A DNA stretch of 64,000 bases from Xanthobacter oligotrophicus (lineage in GTDB: Bacteria > Pseudomonadota > Alphaproteobacteria > Rhizobiales > Xanthobacteraceae), in the NCBI RefSeq assembly GCF_008364685.1, contig NZ_VTTL01000009.1:238993-302992 (forward strand), read 5' to 3'. A program made the translations under genes and the position numbers. The notes below the pieces were generated by a model. The model did no database searches. It had not been told where the DNA came from and was given only the letters and a program-made list of their open reading frames with translations. Positions 46,455 through 55,138 of the stretch are shown here, one piece after another. Positions within the stretch are counted from its first letter, which is position 1. Each line of letters begins with the position of its first letter.

Positions 46455-48518
46455 ATGGTCGAGGACGAGCGCGCCGCATTTTCCCGCGCCACCGCATTGC
46501 ATCGGGAAGGGCGCCTGGATGAGGCGCTCGAGATCTATCTTCGCCTCCTGAAGGCGCGGCCCGGCGTGTTCGAGGTGGAGCGGCTGGTCGTGTTCGCCCA
46601 TCTGCAGGCCGGACGGATCAAGGACGCCCACGCGGCGGCCCGCCGGGCCAAGCACGGCCATTCCAACAATCCCCACGCCCACGTGCTGCTCGGCGCCACG
46701 CTTCAGGCCGAACACAAATGGGAGCGGGCGCTCAAAGCCTTCGAGGCGGCGGCCAAGCTTGATCCGGGCCTTGTGGAGGCGCGCTATCTCGCGGGCAACA
46801 TGCACGCCAATCTCGGGCGTCACGCGGAAGCGCTGGCCTGCTTCGACACGGCCCTGGTCCTTGATCCTCGCGCCGTGGAAGTCCTCGCCAACCGGGCGCA
46901 GGTGCGGGTGCGCATGGGCCAGTCCACCGAGGCGCTGGCCGATTTCACCCGGCTGGCCGAGCTCCAGCCGTGGGAGCCGGCCCATTTCCTCGCCAAGGGC
47001 GCGTTGCTGCACGAATTCGGCCGCAGCGCCGAGGCGGCGGAGGCGGCTTTCGCCGCCCTGCAGCTGAAGCCCGATCTGGCCGACGCCCATTTTCTGATTG
47101 GCCAGACCTTCAGGGCGGCCGGGGATCTTCCCGCAGCGCGGGAAGCCTTCCGCATAGCCCTGGCGGCCGCTCCCAACCGGCCCGCCTTCCAGGTGGCGTT
47201 GGCCGGCATCGAGCACGAGCTAGGCGATGTGGAGATGCCAGCGCCCGTGAGCGTGCCGGCGGCAGCGCCCGAAGCGGGTGAGCCTGAAGCCGGCACACCG
47301 GAGGCCGGGCTGGAGCCGGCGGAGGTGCCGCACGCAACGGGTGATCTCGAAGCGCCCCAAGCGGCCACGGCAGCCACCGAAGCAGCCGAGCCTTCGCCCG
47401 CCATTCCTTCCGCCATCCCTCTTGCCACCGAGCCTCCGGCATTCGAGCCCGGCCCGCCGGCCGCGGTCGAGGCCGAACGGGATCGGCCGCCGGCCGCGGC
47501 TCGCCCTGACGCCGGGAGCCTCCCGGTGGCGGAGGACACCACACCCGTGCAGCAGCCGAGCCTTCCGCCGGAAGAGGTGCGCCGCGAGAGCCTAGCGCCC
47601 GAGGCGCTTCGCCAGCGTGCCCTCGACGCTTTGGCCGAGGGGCGATGGCAGGACGGCTGGGCCGGCCTGGAGGCCTGCGCGACGGGAGACGCGTCCGCGC
47701 AGAAGCCGCTGCCGCTCCCGCATTGGGACGGGGTGGAGATGCCATCCGCCCTGATCGTGACGGCGGAGGGCGACCTTGCCGACCTGATCCTGTTCGGCCG
47801 CCTGCTGCGGCTGCTGGCTGACCGCAGGATTCCCGCGCGACTTCTGGCGCAGGCTGAGCACGTGCCACTGCTGTCGCGCATCGATGTGCGCATTCCCGTG
47901 GCCAGTGACCTTGCCGGCGTGGATGTGCGCGACGCGCGCCTGCGCTGGACGCCCCTCGCTAGCCTGCCGCGCCTCATGGCGCCGGATCCGCATGGCTGGC
48001 CGCAAGCGCCCTATCTCTTGGCCGATCCCGCGCGCATCGCCCGCTGGCGTGATATGCGGCCGGACGGCTTCGCGGTGGGGATCGCCTGGAACGGCGATCT
48101 GGCCCTGTTGTCTGCTTTCGCCGCGATGGGCTCCCTTGAAGGCGTCGCGCTGGTGAGCCTCGAAACGCGGCCGGAGGCGGAAGCGGAACTGGCCGCCACC
48201 GGGTTCGGCAGGCAGGTGGCGCGCCTTGGACCGGGCTGGGACGCCGGCGGCACCCTTGTCGATACGGCGGCCCTGATCCAGCATCTGGACCTTGTGGTGA
48301 CGGGGGAGGGGCCTGTGGCCCATCTCGCCGGGGCCCGGGGGCGGCCGGGCCTCGTCGCCGTCGGCCCGGTGGCGCACTGGTGCTGGGGGGTGGATACCGC
48401 CACCAGCGCCTTCTACCCTTCGCTTGACCTTGTCCGCGCGGGGCGCCCCGACGAGTGGTCCGATGTTGGGGCAAGCCTTGCCGCAAGCGTGGCCGCCCGC
48501 CGCGCCGCCGCGCGCTGA
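46455..48518 (+). CDS. TPR-repeat protein with divergent GT9-like C-terminal domain
   Basis: Fusion protein of 687 residues. Residues about 1-265 form roughly seven tetratricopeptide repeats (ARYLAGNMHANLGRHAEALA, VLANRAQVRVRMGQSTEALA). Residues about 265-380 are a low-complexity linker rich in Pro, Ala and Glu. Residues about 390-687 resemble the glycosyltransferase-9-like domain found after TPRs in several bacterial proteins (MPSALIVTAEGDLADLILFG, LIQHLDLVVTGEGPVAHLAG). The usual sugar-site residues are poorly conserved, so activity is doubtful. AAGGAG precedes the ATG at 46455. Confidence 0.8.
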   Translation: MVEDERAAFSRATALHREGRLDEALEIYLRLLKARPGVFEVERLVVFAHLQAGRIKDAHAAARRAKHGHSNNPHAHVLLGATLQAEHKWERALKAFEAAAKLDPGLVEARYLAGNMHANLGRHAEALACFDTALVLDPRAVEVLANRAQVRVRMGQSTEALADFTRLAELQPWEPAHFLAKGALLHEFGRSAEAAEAAFAALQLKPDLADAHFLIGQTFRAAGDLPAAREAFRIALAAAPNRPAFQVALAGIEHELGDVEMPAPVSVPAAAPEAGEPEAGTPEAGLEPAEVPHATGDLEAPQAATAATEAAEPSPAIPSAIPLATEPPAFEPGPPAAVEAERDRPPAAARPDAGSLPVAEDTTPVQQPSLPPEEVRRESLAPEALRQRALDALAEGRWQDGWAGLEACATGDASAQKPLPLPHWDGVEMPSALIVTAEGDLADLILFGRLLRLLADRRIPARLLAQAEHVPLLSRIDVRIPVASDLAGVDVRDARLRWTPLASLPRLMAPDPHGWPQAPYLLADPARIARWRDMRPDGFAVGIAWNGDLALLSAFAAMGSLEGVALVSLETRPEAEAELAATGFGRQVARLGPGWDAGGTLVDTAALIQHLDLVVTGEGPVAHLAGARGRPGLVAVGPVAHWCWGVDTATSAFYPSLDLVRAGRPDEWSDVGASLAASVAARRAAAR

Positions 48519-48671
48519 TCGCTGCCCGGCTGGTCTGCGCGCCGGCCTTGCGTCTGACCCCAATTGCCTGGCCCAGTTGCCCGATCGTTCGCGTCGCCGT
48601 CACATTTCCGGAGGGATACCACGCCGGATGCCTTGCAAAGGCCGCGGCGGTTCGGCATAGGGAGACGTGCT

Positions 48672-48763
48672 GGAGACGTGGCCGAGAGGCTGAAGGCACT
48701 CGTTTGCTAAATGAGCAGACCCCCAAAAGGGTCTCGAGGGTTCGAATCCCTCCGTCTCCGCCA
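48672..48763 (+). tRNA. tRNA-Ser(GCT)
   Basis: Complete class II tRNA with the CCA end encoded. The acceptor GGAGACG (48672-48678) pairs with CGTCTCC (48753-48759), discriminator G then CCA. The anticodon GCT lies in CGTTTGCTAAATG, the long variable arm is AGACCCCCAAAAGGGTCT, and the T loop reads GGTTCGAATCC. It is the integration site of the mobile element to its right; the recombinase gene on the other strand ends inside it. Confidence 0.97.
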
Positions 48764-50362
48764 CTTCAGTCCCTGAGTGGGCACTGCGGTTACGCCGCCG
48801 CCCGACACCAGCGCCTGAAGCAGCTGGGTCTTCGATCCCATGATCCGAACCTCGCCGTCCGCGACCTCGACACGCTGGGCTAGCGCGCGCAGGTGGTCGC
48901 GGCGGTAGCCGCCGCCTTCGAGGCGGATGCGCTGGCGGGCTGTCTTGGCGAAGGTGCGGACCATTTGCGGGGTGACGGCCTTGGAGCCGGAGCTGTCGAG
49001 CATGGCCTGGGCGCGCTCGGCGTCGGCCTTGGCCTGATCGCGGATGGCCTTGAGGCCGTCGATGCGGTCCTTGAGCGCCGGATCGTCGATGTCGGCCACG
49101 CCCGCCTCAATGGCATCGTAGAGGCGTTTCAGGCGCAGTTCCGATTCGGTGGCACGCTTGTTCAGTTCGGCGATGTGCTCGCGGCGGCGCTGGGATTGCT
49201 CCTGCCTGCGGTCGAGAACACTGGCGAGGATGGTTTCCAGCCGCTCGGGCTGGAGAAGCTGGCTTTCGAGGTGGTCGGCGACGAGATCGTCCAGCTTCTC
49301 CATCGGCACGGCCATGCCCTCGCAGGCGGTCGGCCCCTGCCGCGCCTTCATCGAGCAAGCATAGTAGCGATAGCGCCCGCCCTTGCCGGTGCGGATGGTC
49401 ATGGCCCCGCCGCACTTGGCGCAATGGATCAGGCCGGTCAGCATGGTCGGGCCGCTGATGACAGCGGAAGGGATGACCTTGGGGTTGCGAGCCTTCAAGA
49501 GCGCCTGCACCGTGTCGAACGTCTCCCAGTCGATGATCGGCGGCACCGGAACCGCGATGATCTCGCTGACTGGTTTCAGCTCCTTGGTCTTGCTGCGCTT
49601 GTTGAACTCGTGCTCGCCCATATAGGTGCGGCGGGTCAGGATGCGGTGAACCTGGCCGATGCCCCAGCGCCCGCCATCGCGGGTGAAGATGCGGCGGCTG
49701 TTGAGGTAGGAGACGATGTTCTTGACGCCCATCTGGCCGGTCGTGCCGTCGCCTTCCAGCGCCAGCCGGTAGATCAGCCGCACGGTGTCGGCGTGGAGCG
49801 GGTCGATCTCCAGCTTCTTCTTGGTCTTGGCCCCGCGCTGCTCGGCCGCGACGACGCGGTAGCCGATAGGGGGAAGCGAGCCGTTCCAGAAGCCTTGGCG
49901 GGCGTTCTCCTTCAAAGCCCGTATGACGTGCTTGGCGTTTTCCTTGGACTGGTATTCGTCGAACAGCGCCATGATTTGCCGCATCATGACGTGCATGGGG
50001 TCATCCCCCATTTCCTGCGTGATCGAGACCAGTTTGACGCCGTTCTTCGCCAGCTTGCGGACGTAGAACTCAAGCTCGAAATGATCGCGGAAGAAACGGC
50101 TGAACGAGTGGACGATCACCACGTCGAAGGGCGCGGGCTTGCTGGTCCCCGCCTCGATCATGCGCTGGAACTCGGGGCGGCGGTCGTTGGTGGCGGATGC
50201 GCCTGGCTCCACATAGGTTTCGACAAGCTGATAGCCGCGTGAGGCGCAGTAGGCTTCCCCCTGCCGCTTCTGGTCGGGGATGGAAACGTCATGCTCGGCC
50301 TGCCGCGCCGTCGAAACCCGAAGATAAAGGGCGGCACGCAGAGGGATTGTGGAAGCGGTCAT
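48707..50362 (-). CDS. Large serine recombinase (integrase) ending inside tRNA-Ser
   Basis: Site-specific large serine recombinase, 551 residues. The resolvase-type catalytic domain has the nucleophile S17 in LYLRVSTARQ and an arginine-rich segment in VIVHSFSRFFRD. A recombinase domain (about 170-290), a zinc ribbon (HCAKCGGAMTIRTG with later cysteines, about 305-350) and a coiled coil (about 370-440) follow. The last 18 residues (WRRRRDSNPRDPFGGLLI region) are encoded by the antisense strand of tRNA-Ser, and the TAG stop falls in its anticodon loop. The ATG overlaps the toxin gene stop in ATGA. It should integrate and excise the element at this tRNA. Confidence 0.94.
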   Translation of the reverse strand: MTASTIPLRAALYLRVSTARQAEHDVSIPDQKRQGEAYCASRGYQLVETYVEPGASATNDRRPEFQRMIEAGTSKPAPFDVVIVHSFSRFFRDHFELEFYVRKLAKNGVKLVSITQEMGDDPMHVMMRQIMALFDEYQSKENAKHVIRALKENARQGFWNGSLPPIGYRVVAAEQRGAKTKKKLEIDPLHADTVRLIYRLALEGDGTTGQMGVKNIVSYLNSRRIFTRDGGRWGIGQVHRILTRRTYMGEHEFNKRSKTKELKPVSEIIAVPVPPIIDWETFDTVQALLKARNPKVIPSAVISGPTMLTGLIHCAKCGGAMTIRTGKGGRYRYYACSMKARQGPTACEGMAVPMEKLDDLVADHLESQLLQPERLETILASVLDRRQEQSQRRREHIAELNKRATESELRLKRLYDAIEAGVADIDDPALKDRIDGLKAIRDQAKADAERAQAMLDSSGSKAVTPQMVRTFAKTARQRIRLEGGGYRRDHLRALAQRVEVADGEVRIMGSKTQLLQALVSGGGVTAVPTQGLKWRRRRDSNPRDPFGGLLI

Positions 50363-50820
50363 GCCGGGCCTCCTTGTGCAGCCGCCTCGTCAGGCGACAA
50401 CACGGCGACGCCGAACGGAAGGAAATGCTTCGTGTTTCGGGTGACGATGACGAGTTCATGCGCTGCGGCAATACCGGCAATTACGGCATCGGCCATGCCG
50501 GGGTCGTGACCGGCCGCAAGCGCCTTTGCCTCCAGCCGCCCGCCGATTGCGGCGGCCTGCGCATCGAAGCCAATGATCTTGTCATCGTATGTGGAGACGA
50601 GACCACTCAGCCATGCTTTCAGGCTCGCGGCCTTCGCCGTTGCCCCCTTGTGGTCGAGGAGCGCGATTCCCTTCTCGATCTCGTGGATGGAGACGACCGA
50701 CAGAAATAGCCGTCCATCGGTGTCCATGCGGTCCAGCCAAGTGAGGAAGCCTGCGGATGCTTCCGCCTTCGACGGCGCGAGCATGGAAACGACGTTGGTG
50801 TCGAGAAGGAAGCCGCTCAA
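50359..50820 (-). CDS. PIN-domain toxin, VapC-like
   Basis: VapC-type ribonuclease toxin, 153 residues. PIN-domain acidic residues are visible: D7 in FLLDTNVVSML, E in VSIHEIEKGI, and D in GMADAVIAGIAA and the end motif VIVTRNTKHF. It starts with TTG overlapping the antitoxin stop (TTGA) and ends in ATGA overlapping the recombinase start. This places a toxin between its antitoxin and an integrase in one transcript. Usual VapC targets are initiator tRNA or rRNA; the target here is unknown. Confidence 0.92.
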   Translation of the reverse strand: MSGFLLDTNVVSMLAPSKAEASAGFLTWLDRMDTDGRLFLSVVSIHEIEKGIALLDHKGATAKAASLKAWLSGLVSTYDDKIIGFDAQAAAIGGRLEAKALAAGHDPGMADAVIAGIAAAHELVIVTRNTKHFLPFGVAVLSPDEAAAQGGPA

Positions 50821-51065
50821 AGCTCGACATCCCGCGATGGTTTGCGGTTGCGCGGGAACTCTCCGCCGGGGAACGTCCTGAGATAGCTGACAAGGCCCGC
50901 CCGTTTGCGAGTCAGCGCCTTGCGCGCGATCTCCGCCGCCTCGACCGAAACCAGGGCCGCAACGGGCTTGCCATGACGGGTGATAGTCACGATCTCTCCT
51001 TTGACGGCTTCATCGACCAGGCTCGAAAATCCAGCCTTGGCGTCTCTGAGGTTGATGGTCAGCAT
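50817..51065 (-). CDS. Phd/YefM-family antitoxin
   Basis: Antitoxin of the Phd/YefM family, 82 residues, which should bind DNA through its N-terminal half (INLRDAKAGFSSLVDEAVKG, VTITRHGKPVAALVSV) and neutralise the PIN toxin with its C-terminus. It starts at the ATG 51065 and is the first gene of the operon antitoxin-toxin-recombinase, so it probably autoregulates the recombinase as well. The promoter should lie at about 51066-51110, which is locally AT-rich. Confidence 0.92.
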   Translation of the reverse strand: MLTINLRDAKAGFSSLVDEAVKGEIVTITRHGKPVAALVSVEAAEIARKALTRKRAGLVSYLRTFPGGEFPRNRKPSRDVEL

Positions 51066-51149
51066 GTTGCGCCTCCATATGTAGCCATATGTGACTACAA
51101 GTAATCTATTGGAGCGCGGATTTCAACGTCGATTTCGAGGCTTGGAGCG

Positions 51150-51395
51150 TCAGCCGCCGGAACCGAACAACTCGTCGAACAGGTCGCCGAACCATTGCTC
51201 GAACACCTCGATCTCGGCCTCTGTGACCGGGACAGGATGGGGCCAGTCGTCGGTGACGGTCCAGGTGGAGAGGTCATGCTTGGGCGGCCTACCGAGGAAC
51301 GGCCACGGATAGCCCAACAGCACCTCAAGCTGCTCGGATGCCGTGGGCGGCCTGACGCGCCGGGCGCGGAAACGCGCGCCGCGATCAGACGGCAT
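51150..51395 (-). CDS. Small uncharacterised protein next to AlpA regulator
   Basis: I do not recognise a named family for this 81-residue protein. It has a basic N-terminus (RGARFRARRVRPPT) and an acidic, aromatic C-terminus (VTEAEIEVFEQWFGDLFDEL). Its ATG overlaps the end of the AlpA-like gene by 11 bases on the same strand, so the two are translated together. A role with the regulator, for instance in excision control, is possible but not shown. Confidence 0.7.
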   Translation of the reverse strand: MPSDRGARFRARRVRPPTASEQLEVLLGYPWPFLGRPPKHDLSTWTVTDDWPHPVPVTEAEIEVFEQWFGDLFDELFGSGG

Positions 51396-51603
51396 CTAGG
51401 CCGCGCCCGCTTCCTGGCCGCCATGCCACGGGGTTGGCGACCCATCGGTCGATGTCGGATTCCCGCCAGCCCGCGCCGTTGATGCTGATCTTGATCTGGG
51501 GCGGGAACGTACCCTCGGCGATCTTGCGGTAGATGGTGGACCTTGAGAGACCCGTCCGGTCGCGGACGGTGTCCATGCGGATGATACGGTCTGGTTGGCG
51601 CAT
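51385..51603 (-). CDS. AlpA-family transcriptional regulator / excisionase-like
   Basis: Small MerR/AlpA-type winged helix-turn-helix protein, 72 residues. The helix-turn-helix reads IRMDTVRDRTGLSRSTIYRK, followed by the wing IAEGTFPPQIKISINGAGWR and SDIDRWV. Such proteins in integrative elements control integrase expression or act as recombination directionality factors. It lies between the toxin-antitoxin-recombinase operon and the relaxase gene, all on the same strand. Confidence 0.9.
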   Translation of the reverse strand: MRQPDRIIRMDTVRDRTGLSRSTIYRKIAEGTFPPQIKISINGAGWRESDIDRWVANPVAWRPGSGRGLDAV

Positions 51604-51691
51604 GGCCGCGATGCCTCCTGCTGACTGTTTGTGGGACTGCCAGAACAGGCAAAGGCAAGGATTTGTTGTTATGCAATAGAGAGTTAAGCAC

Positions 51692-51708
51692 CGTAGGGCT
51701 GTGGCGAA
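51692..51708. repeat. 17-bp repeat, left copy (near end of traA)
   Basis: CGTAGGGCTGTGGCGAA. It matches 63066-63082 (CGTAGGGCTATGGCGAA) at 16 of 17 bases, in direct orientation. Both copies are intergenic and follow GAGAG by seven or eight bases. They flank the traA to hsdM block. A chance match is possible. Confidence 0.4.
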
Positions 51709-51732
51709 GAGGCGGCGGTAAATAGGCCGGTT

Positions 51733-54639
51733 CTACAGCCCGAGACCCCGGCCCCGGCCAAGTCCGAACGTGAGGGTGAGGTCGCGGCCGACGCCCATCC
51801 CCGAATCGAATGAGATGCCGAGTTCCCGCTTGCGGCCTGCCAGAAGGGACTCCATCTGCGGATCGCGTTCCAGGCTGTGCGCCATGTTCCCCATCTCCGC
51901 CCGCGCGGCCCTGTGACCGGCATAGTCGCCCGCCGCATAGCTCTGGTCGCTGGCCCGGTGAAGATTCTGCCAGCGTTCCACGAAACGGTCGGCGCGGCGG
52001 GCTGGCTCTGTGCGGATTTCGGTTTCGAGCTGGAGGGCTCGGATAGTGCGATTGACCCTGCCTGATCCAGCTTCACGGGCAAGGCTGTTGTCCTTGTTGT
52101 AGGCGGCTTCCGCATCCTTCCAGCCATTGGGGAACACCTCCTCGAACGCGCGCCGGGATGCACCGAGTTCGCGCCGTTGGTCGCGCGTGGGTTCGGCGCC
52201 CTGATGCATGGCCTCAAGGATGGCGTCAGCCGCGCGGGCATGGCGGACGAGCGCACGACCACGGGCGCGGCGCAACGCCGCCTCCGGGTCTTCCTCCACC
52301 TTCCTTTCCGGTCCCTGTCCACCCTCGGCGGGCAGGTGCAGCTCGTCGAACATGCCGCGCACCTTTTTAGGAACCTGCCTGACGATCTCGACAACCCGCT
52401 CCACCCGCTCGCGGAAGGTGATGCCGCGCCGTTCGGCGTAGTCGCGGGCGGGTTCGTAGTCGCTCGCCATGTCCTTGGCGCGGTCGCGCGACAGGACGCT
52501 CGCAAGCCGGTCCTGCGTGGCAAAGTCGTCGCGGCCATAGTGCAAGTCCAGACGCGAGCGGTGGCGCGAGAGGGCGACATAGCTGCCGTGGGCGTCCATG
52601 CCCGGTGTCGCCAGCATATGGGTTCGGTCCACCGTCATGCCCTGCGCTTTGTGGATTGTGGCGGCATAGCCGTGGTCGATCTTGTTGTAGTCCTTCAGGT
52701 CGAACGCGACATTGCGCCCGTCGTCGGTGCGGGCGGTCATGCTCTGGGCGCTGACCTGCTCGACGGTTCCGAGCGTGCCGTTCTTCACGCCAAGCCCGCG
52801 TTCGTTAGCCAGGAACATGACGCGGTCGCCGGGCGCGAAGGTCCGCGCACCGCGTTCGGCGGCGACATGCACGTCCGCGCCAAGTTCGCCTGCGTCGCGC
52901 ATCTTCTGGCGAGCCGCCTCGTTCAATTCCCGCACCTCGGCATTGGTGTGGGTGAGGATGATCCGGGTTGCGTCGGGGGTCGCCTGCCGCTCGCGGTCCC
53001 AGCGGTCGATCAGGTCGCTGCGCGCCTGTTCACGGGTTTCGGCGGAATGCACCATGCCATGCTGCTCATAGGCATGAATCGCATCGCCCGCTCGGCTGGT
53101 CGCCAGGTCGCGCGTGGCGTCACGCTGCCAGTCCTCGCGCTGGCGGCGAACCGCGCTGACCTCGACACCACCATGCCGATCATGGATCGACCGGAACGCT
53201 GCACCCGCCTCAATGGACTGCAACTGCTGCGGATCGCCAACGAGCACCACCTTCGCACCTGCTTCCGCCGCATGGGATAGCACGCGCTCCAACTGGCGCG
53301 TACCGACCATGGCCGCCTCGTCGATCACCAGAACATCGCGCGCCGTGAGCATGTCGCGGCCTTGTCCCCAACCATGTTCCAGGCTGGCTATCGTGCGGGA
53401 CGCGATGCCCGATCCGCCTTCCAGATTCTCGGCGGCGATGCCGGATAACGCCGCGCCGCGCACGGTGTAAGCCGCATCCTCCCAGGCTTCGCGCGCCACG
53501 CCGAGCATGGCGCTCTTCCCCGTCCCGGCATAGCCGACGACAACACCTAGGCCGCGCCCGTCCGTGACATGCGCCAGCGCGTCGACCTGCTCGCCGGACA
53601 GGACAAGGCCGCGCTGTTCGGCGCGCGCAAGTGCTGCCTGTCTGTCAGCTTCGTTCACGTCATGGCGCTCGCGCTCGGCCATCATCTCGGCGGCGCGATG
53701 CAGGCGCTGTTCTGCCTCGATCATGTCGCGGGTCGTGAACCGATCCTCGCCGCGTCCATCCTTGCCGAGTTCGACCAGATCGGGCGAACCGCGCATCGCG
53801 CCCATCACCTCGTTGAACTGGTCGATCCCGTCGCTGTGACGATGCGCGAACTTCGCCATGTCGCGCCGCGTGAAGGTCGATTGCTGATGCGTGATCGCGT
53901 CGAGAGCGGTGGAGGGATCGGCGACGATCCGCGCGCCGTTCTCACGGGCGATGCGGCGATGATCCTCGGCGCGGTCGGCCTCGATCCCGGTAGCCTCGAT
54001 GCGCTGCGCCGGTGCGCCGATCTTGGTTTGCGGCTCAAGGCCGATGCCCTGCGCCTCAAGGCTGCGGTGGTCGATCCGCGCGTCGATGTCGAGTTCGGCA
54101 AGACGCTCGTTGACGTGATCGGCCCAGCGTTCGCGCCAACGTTCGACCAGCTCGGTGCGGTTCCATTCCCGCACCTTCTGGCCGAACCCGTTGTCGTCCA
54201 CGCTGCGCATGGTCAGCATAACATGGGCATGGGGTTTCAGCATTCCGTCCTCGGCCCTATCCCAATGCACATTGAGGTCGGCGATCATGCCCTGATCGAC
54301 GAATTCCGACTGGACGAAGTCGCGGGCGAGTTCGATGCCCTGCGCCTGTGTCATCTCGCGGGGGATAGCGAACTCCACCTCGCGGGCAAGCTGGGCGTCC
54401 TTGCGCACCTCGAAGGCTTCGACATCGTTCCACAGCCGTTCGCGGTCGCTCCATCGCTCGGGCGCGTCCTCCGGCAGCATGACCTCGGAATGGACGACGC
54501 CGCGCTTGGCGGAAAAGTCCTGATCGCGGCCCAGCCGGTCGTCGCGCAACCGCGAGGCCGAGCGGTAGGCGGCGGCAGCCACCACGCTGCGGCCCGCCGC
54601 GCGTCCGATGACCTGAACGGAGAAATGGTAGATCGCCAT
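51733..54639 (-). CDS. traA: Ti-type conjugative relaxase/helicase TraA
   Basis: Relaxase of the MOBQ family, 968 residues, which nicks oriT and unwinds the strand for transfer. The N-terminal MobA/MobL domain starts MAIYHFSVQVIGRAAGRSVV and has the metal-binding HAH at residues 137-139 in KPHAHVMLTMRS. A RecD/TrwC-like helicase follows: Walker A GYAGTGKS at 369-376, VLVIDEAAMVGTRQLERVL and YAATIHKAQGMTVDRTHML. The start at 54639 is set by the conserved N-terminus; the upstream open frame crosses oriT. It is somewhat shorter than Agrobacterium TraA (about 1100 residues). traC and traD are divergent across the predicted oriT. Confidence 0.95.
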   Translation of the reverse strand: MAIYHFSVQVIGRAAGRSVVAAAAYRSASRLRDDRLGRDQDFSAKRGVVHSEVMLPEDAPERWSDRERLWNDVEAFEVRKDAQLAREVEFAIPREMTQAQGIELARDFVQSEFVDQGMIADLNVHWDRAEDGMLKPHAHVMLTMRSVDDNGFGQKVREWNRTELVERWRERWADHVNERLAELDIDARIDHRSLEAQGIGLEPQTKIGAPAQRIEATGIEADRAEDHRRIARENGARIVADPSTALDAITHQQSTFTRRDMAKFAHRHSDGIDQFNEVMGAMRGSPDLVELGKDGRGEDRFTTRDMIEAEQRLHRAAEMMAERERHDVNEADRQAALARAEQRGLVLSGEQVDALAHVTDGRGLGVVVGYAGTGKSAMLGVAREAWEDAAYTVRGAALSGIAAENLEGGSGIASRTIASLEHGWGQGRDMLTARDVLVIDEAAMVGTRQLERVLSHAAEAGAKVVLVGDPQQLQSIEAGAAFRSIHDRHGGVEVSAVRRQREDWQRDATRDLATSRAGDAIHAYEQHGMVHSAETREQARSDLIDRWDRERQATPDATRIILTHTNAEVRELNEAARQKMRDAGELGADVHVAAERGARTFAPGDRVMFLANERGLGVKNGTLGTVEQVSAQSMTARTDDGRNVAFDLKDYNKIDHGYAATIHKAQGMTVDRTHMLATPGMDAHGSYVALSRHRSRLDLHYGRDDFATQDRLASVLSRDRAKDMASDYEPARDYAERRGITFRERVERVVEIVRQVPKKVRGMFDELHLPAEGGQGPERKVEEDPEAALRRARGRALVRHARAADAILEAMHQGAEPTRDQRRELGASRRAFEEVFPNGWKDAEAAYNKDNSLAREAGSGRVNRTIRALQLETEIRTEPARRADRFVERWQNLHRASDQSYAAGDYAGHRAARAEMGNMAHSLERDPQMESLLAGRKRELGISFDSGMGVGRDLTLTFGLGRGRGLGL

Positions 54640-54669
54640 GGCGACCGACCAGATACTGCTCCCAAGCGC

Positions 54670-54697
54670 ACGTCGGAACGACGTATAAGCGCGCCCT
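54670..54697. promoter_or_regulatory. Predicted oriT, IncQ/RSF1010-like nic region
   Basis: A perfect 6-bp inverted repeat ACGTCG-GAA-CGACGT (54670-54684) is followed, after one base, by TAAGCGCGCCCT (54686-54697). RSF1010 has the same layout: an inverted repeat followed directly by TAAATGCGCCCT with the nick at its end. The site lies between traA and traC, where Ti plasmids carry oriT, and TraA is the matching MOBQ relaxase. The nick position is predicted, not shown. Confidence 0.8.
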
Positions 54698-54810
54698 CGA
54701 AATGAATTTCTCCGGACGCTCCGCGCCGTTTCATGCTGTCCCAGCAACCTTACAGCATTCCCGCCGACACGAAACTATCATCGCTCCATCGACTGCTTAT
54801 GGAGACGACG

Positions 54811-55137
54811 ATGCGGAAACCACGGGACTACGACGCGGAACTGAAGGCGCTGGAGGAAAAGGCGCGGGAACTTAAAACGCGGAAGGTACATCAACTCGGC
54901 GAACTGGTGATCTTGATCGGAGCCGACGCGCTCACCGTCGACGAACTGGCGGGCGCGCTGATCGTGCTGGCCGAGACCAAGGACGCCGGAAAAAGGGAGG
55001 CGTGGGCCAAGCGCGGGGCCGCGTTCTTTCAGGGCCGGGCGCGGCGATCTGCGCCAGCGCCTGACCGCGACGCGGGTGGCGCTCAACCGCAGCCGGACAG
55101 CGCGCAACCGGCATCAGGGACAGCAGGCGCGGTATGA
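54811..55137 (+). CDS. traC: Conjugal transfer protein TraC (Ti-type)
   Basis: Small accessory mobilization protein resembling TraC of Ti plasmids, 108 residues. The N-terminal 70 residues are helical and charged (DYDAELKALEEKARELKTRK, LVILIGADALTVDELAGALI); the C-terminus is low in complexity (Ala, Pro, Gln). TraC-type proteins help the relaxase at oriT. It is divergent from traA, starts about 110 bases from the predicted nic site and is followed at once by traD. An in-frame ATG lies 12 bases earlier. Confidence 0.85.
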   Translation: MRKPRDYDAELKALEEKARELKTRKVHQLGELVILIGADALTVDELAGALIVLAETKDAGKREAWAKRGAAFFQGRARRSAPAPDRDAGGAQPQPDSAQPASGTAGAV

Positions 55138-55138
55138 T

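Noticed and set aside
48707..48763. C-terminal segment RRRDSNPRDPFG as a conserved protein motif
   Set aside because: It is the translation of the tRNA-Ser antisense strand and appears wherever reading frames cross tRNA genes.
55076..55138. Longer start for traD within traC
   Set aside because: The extra residues come from reading the traC tail in a second frame. TraD of Ti plasmids is short, and the ATG at 55139 directly follows the traC stop.
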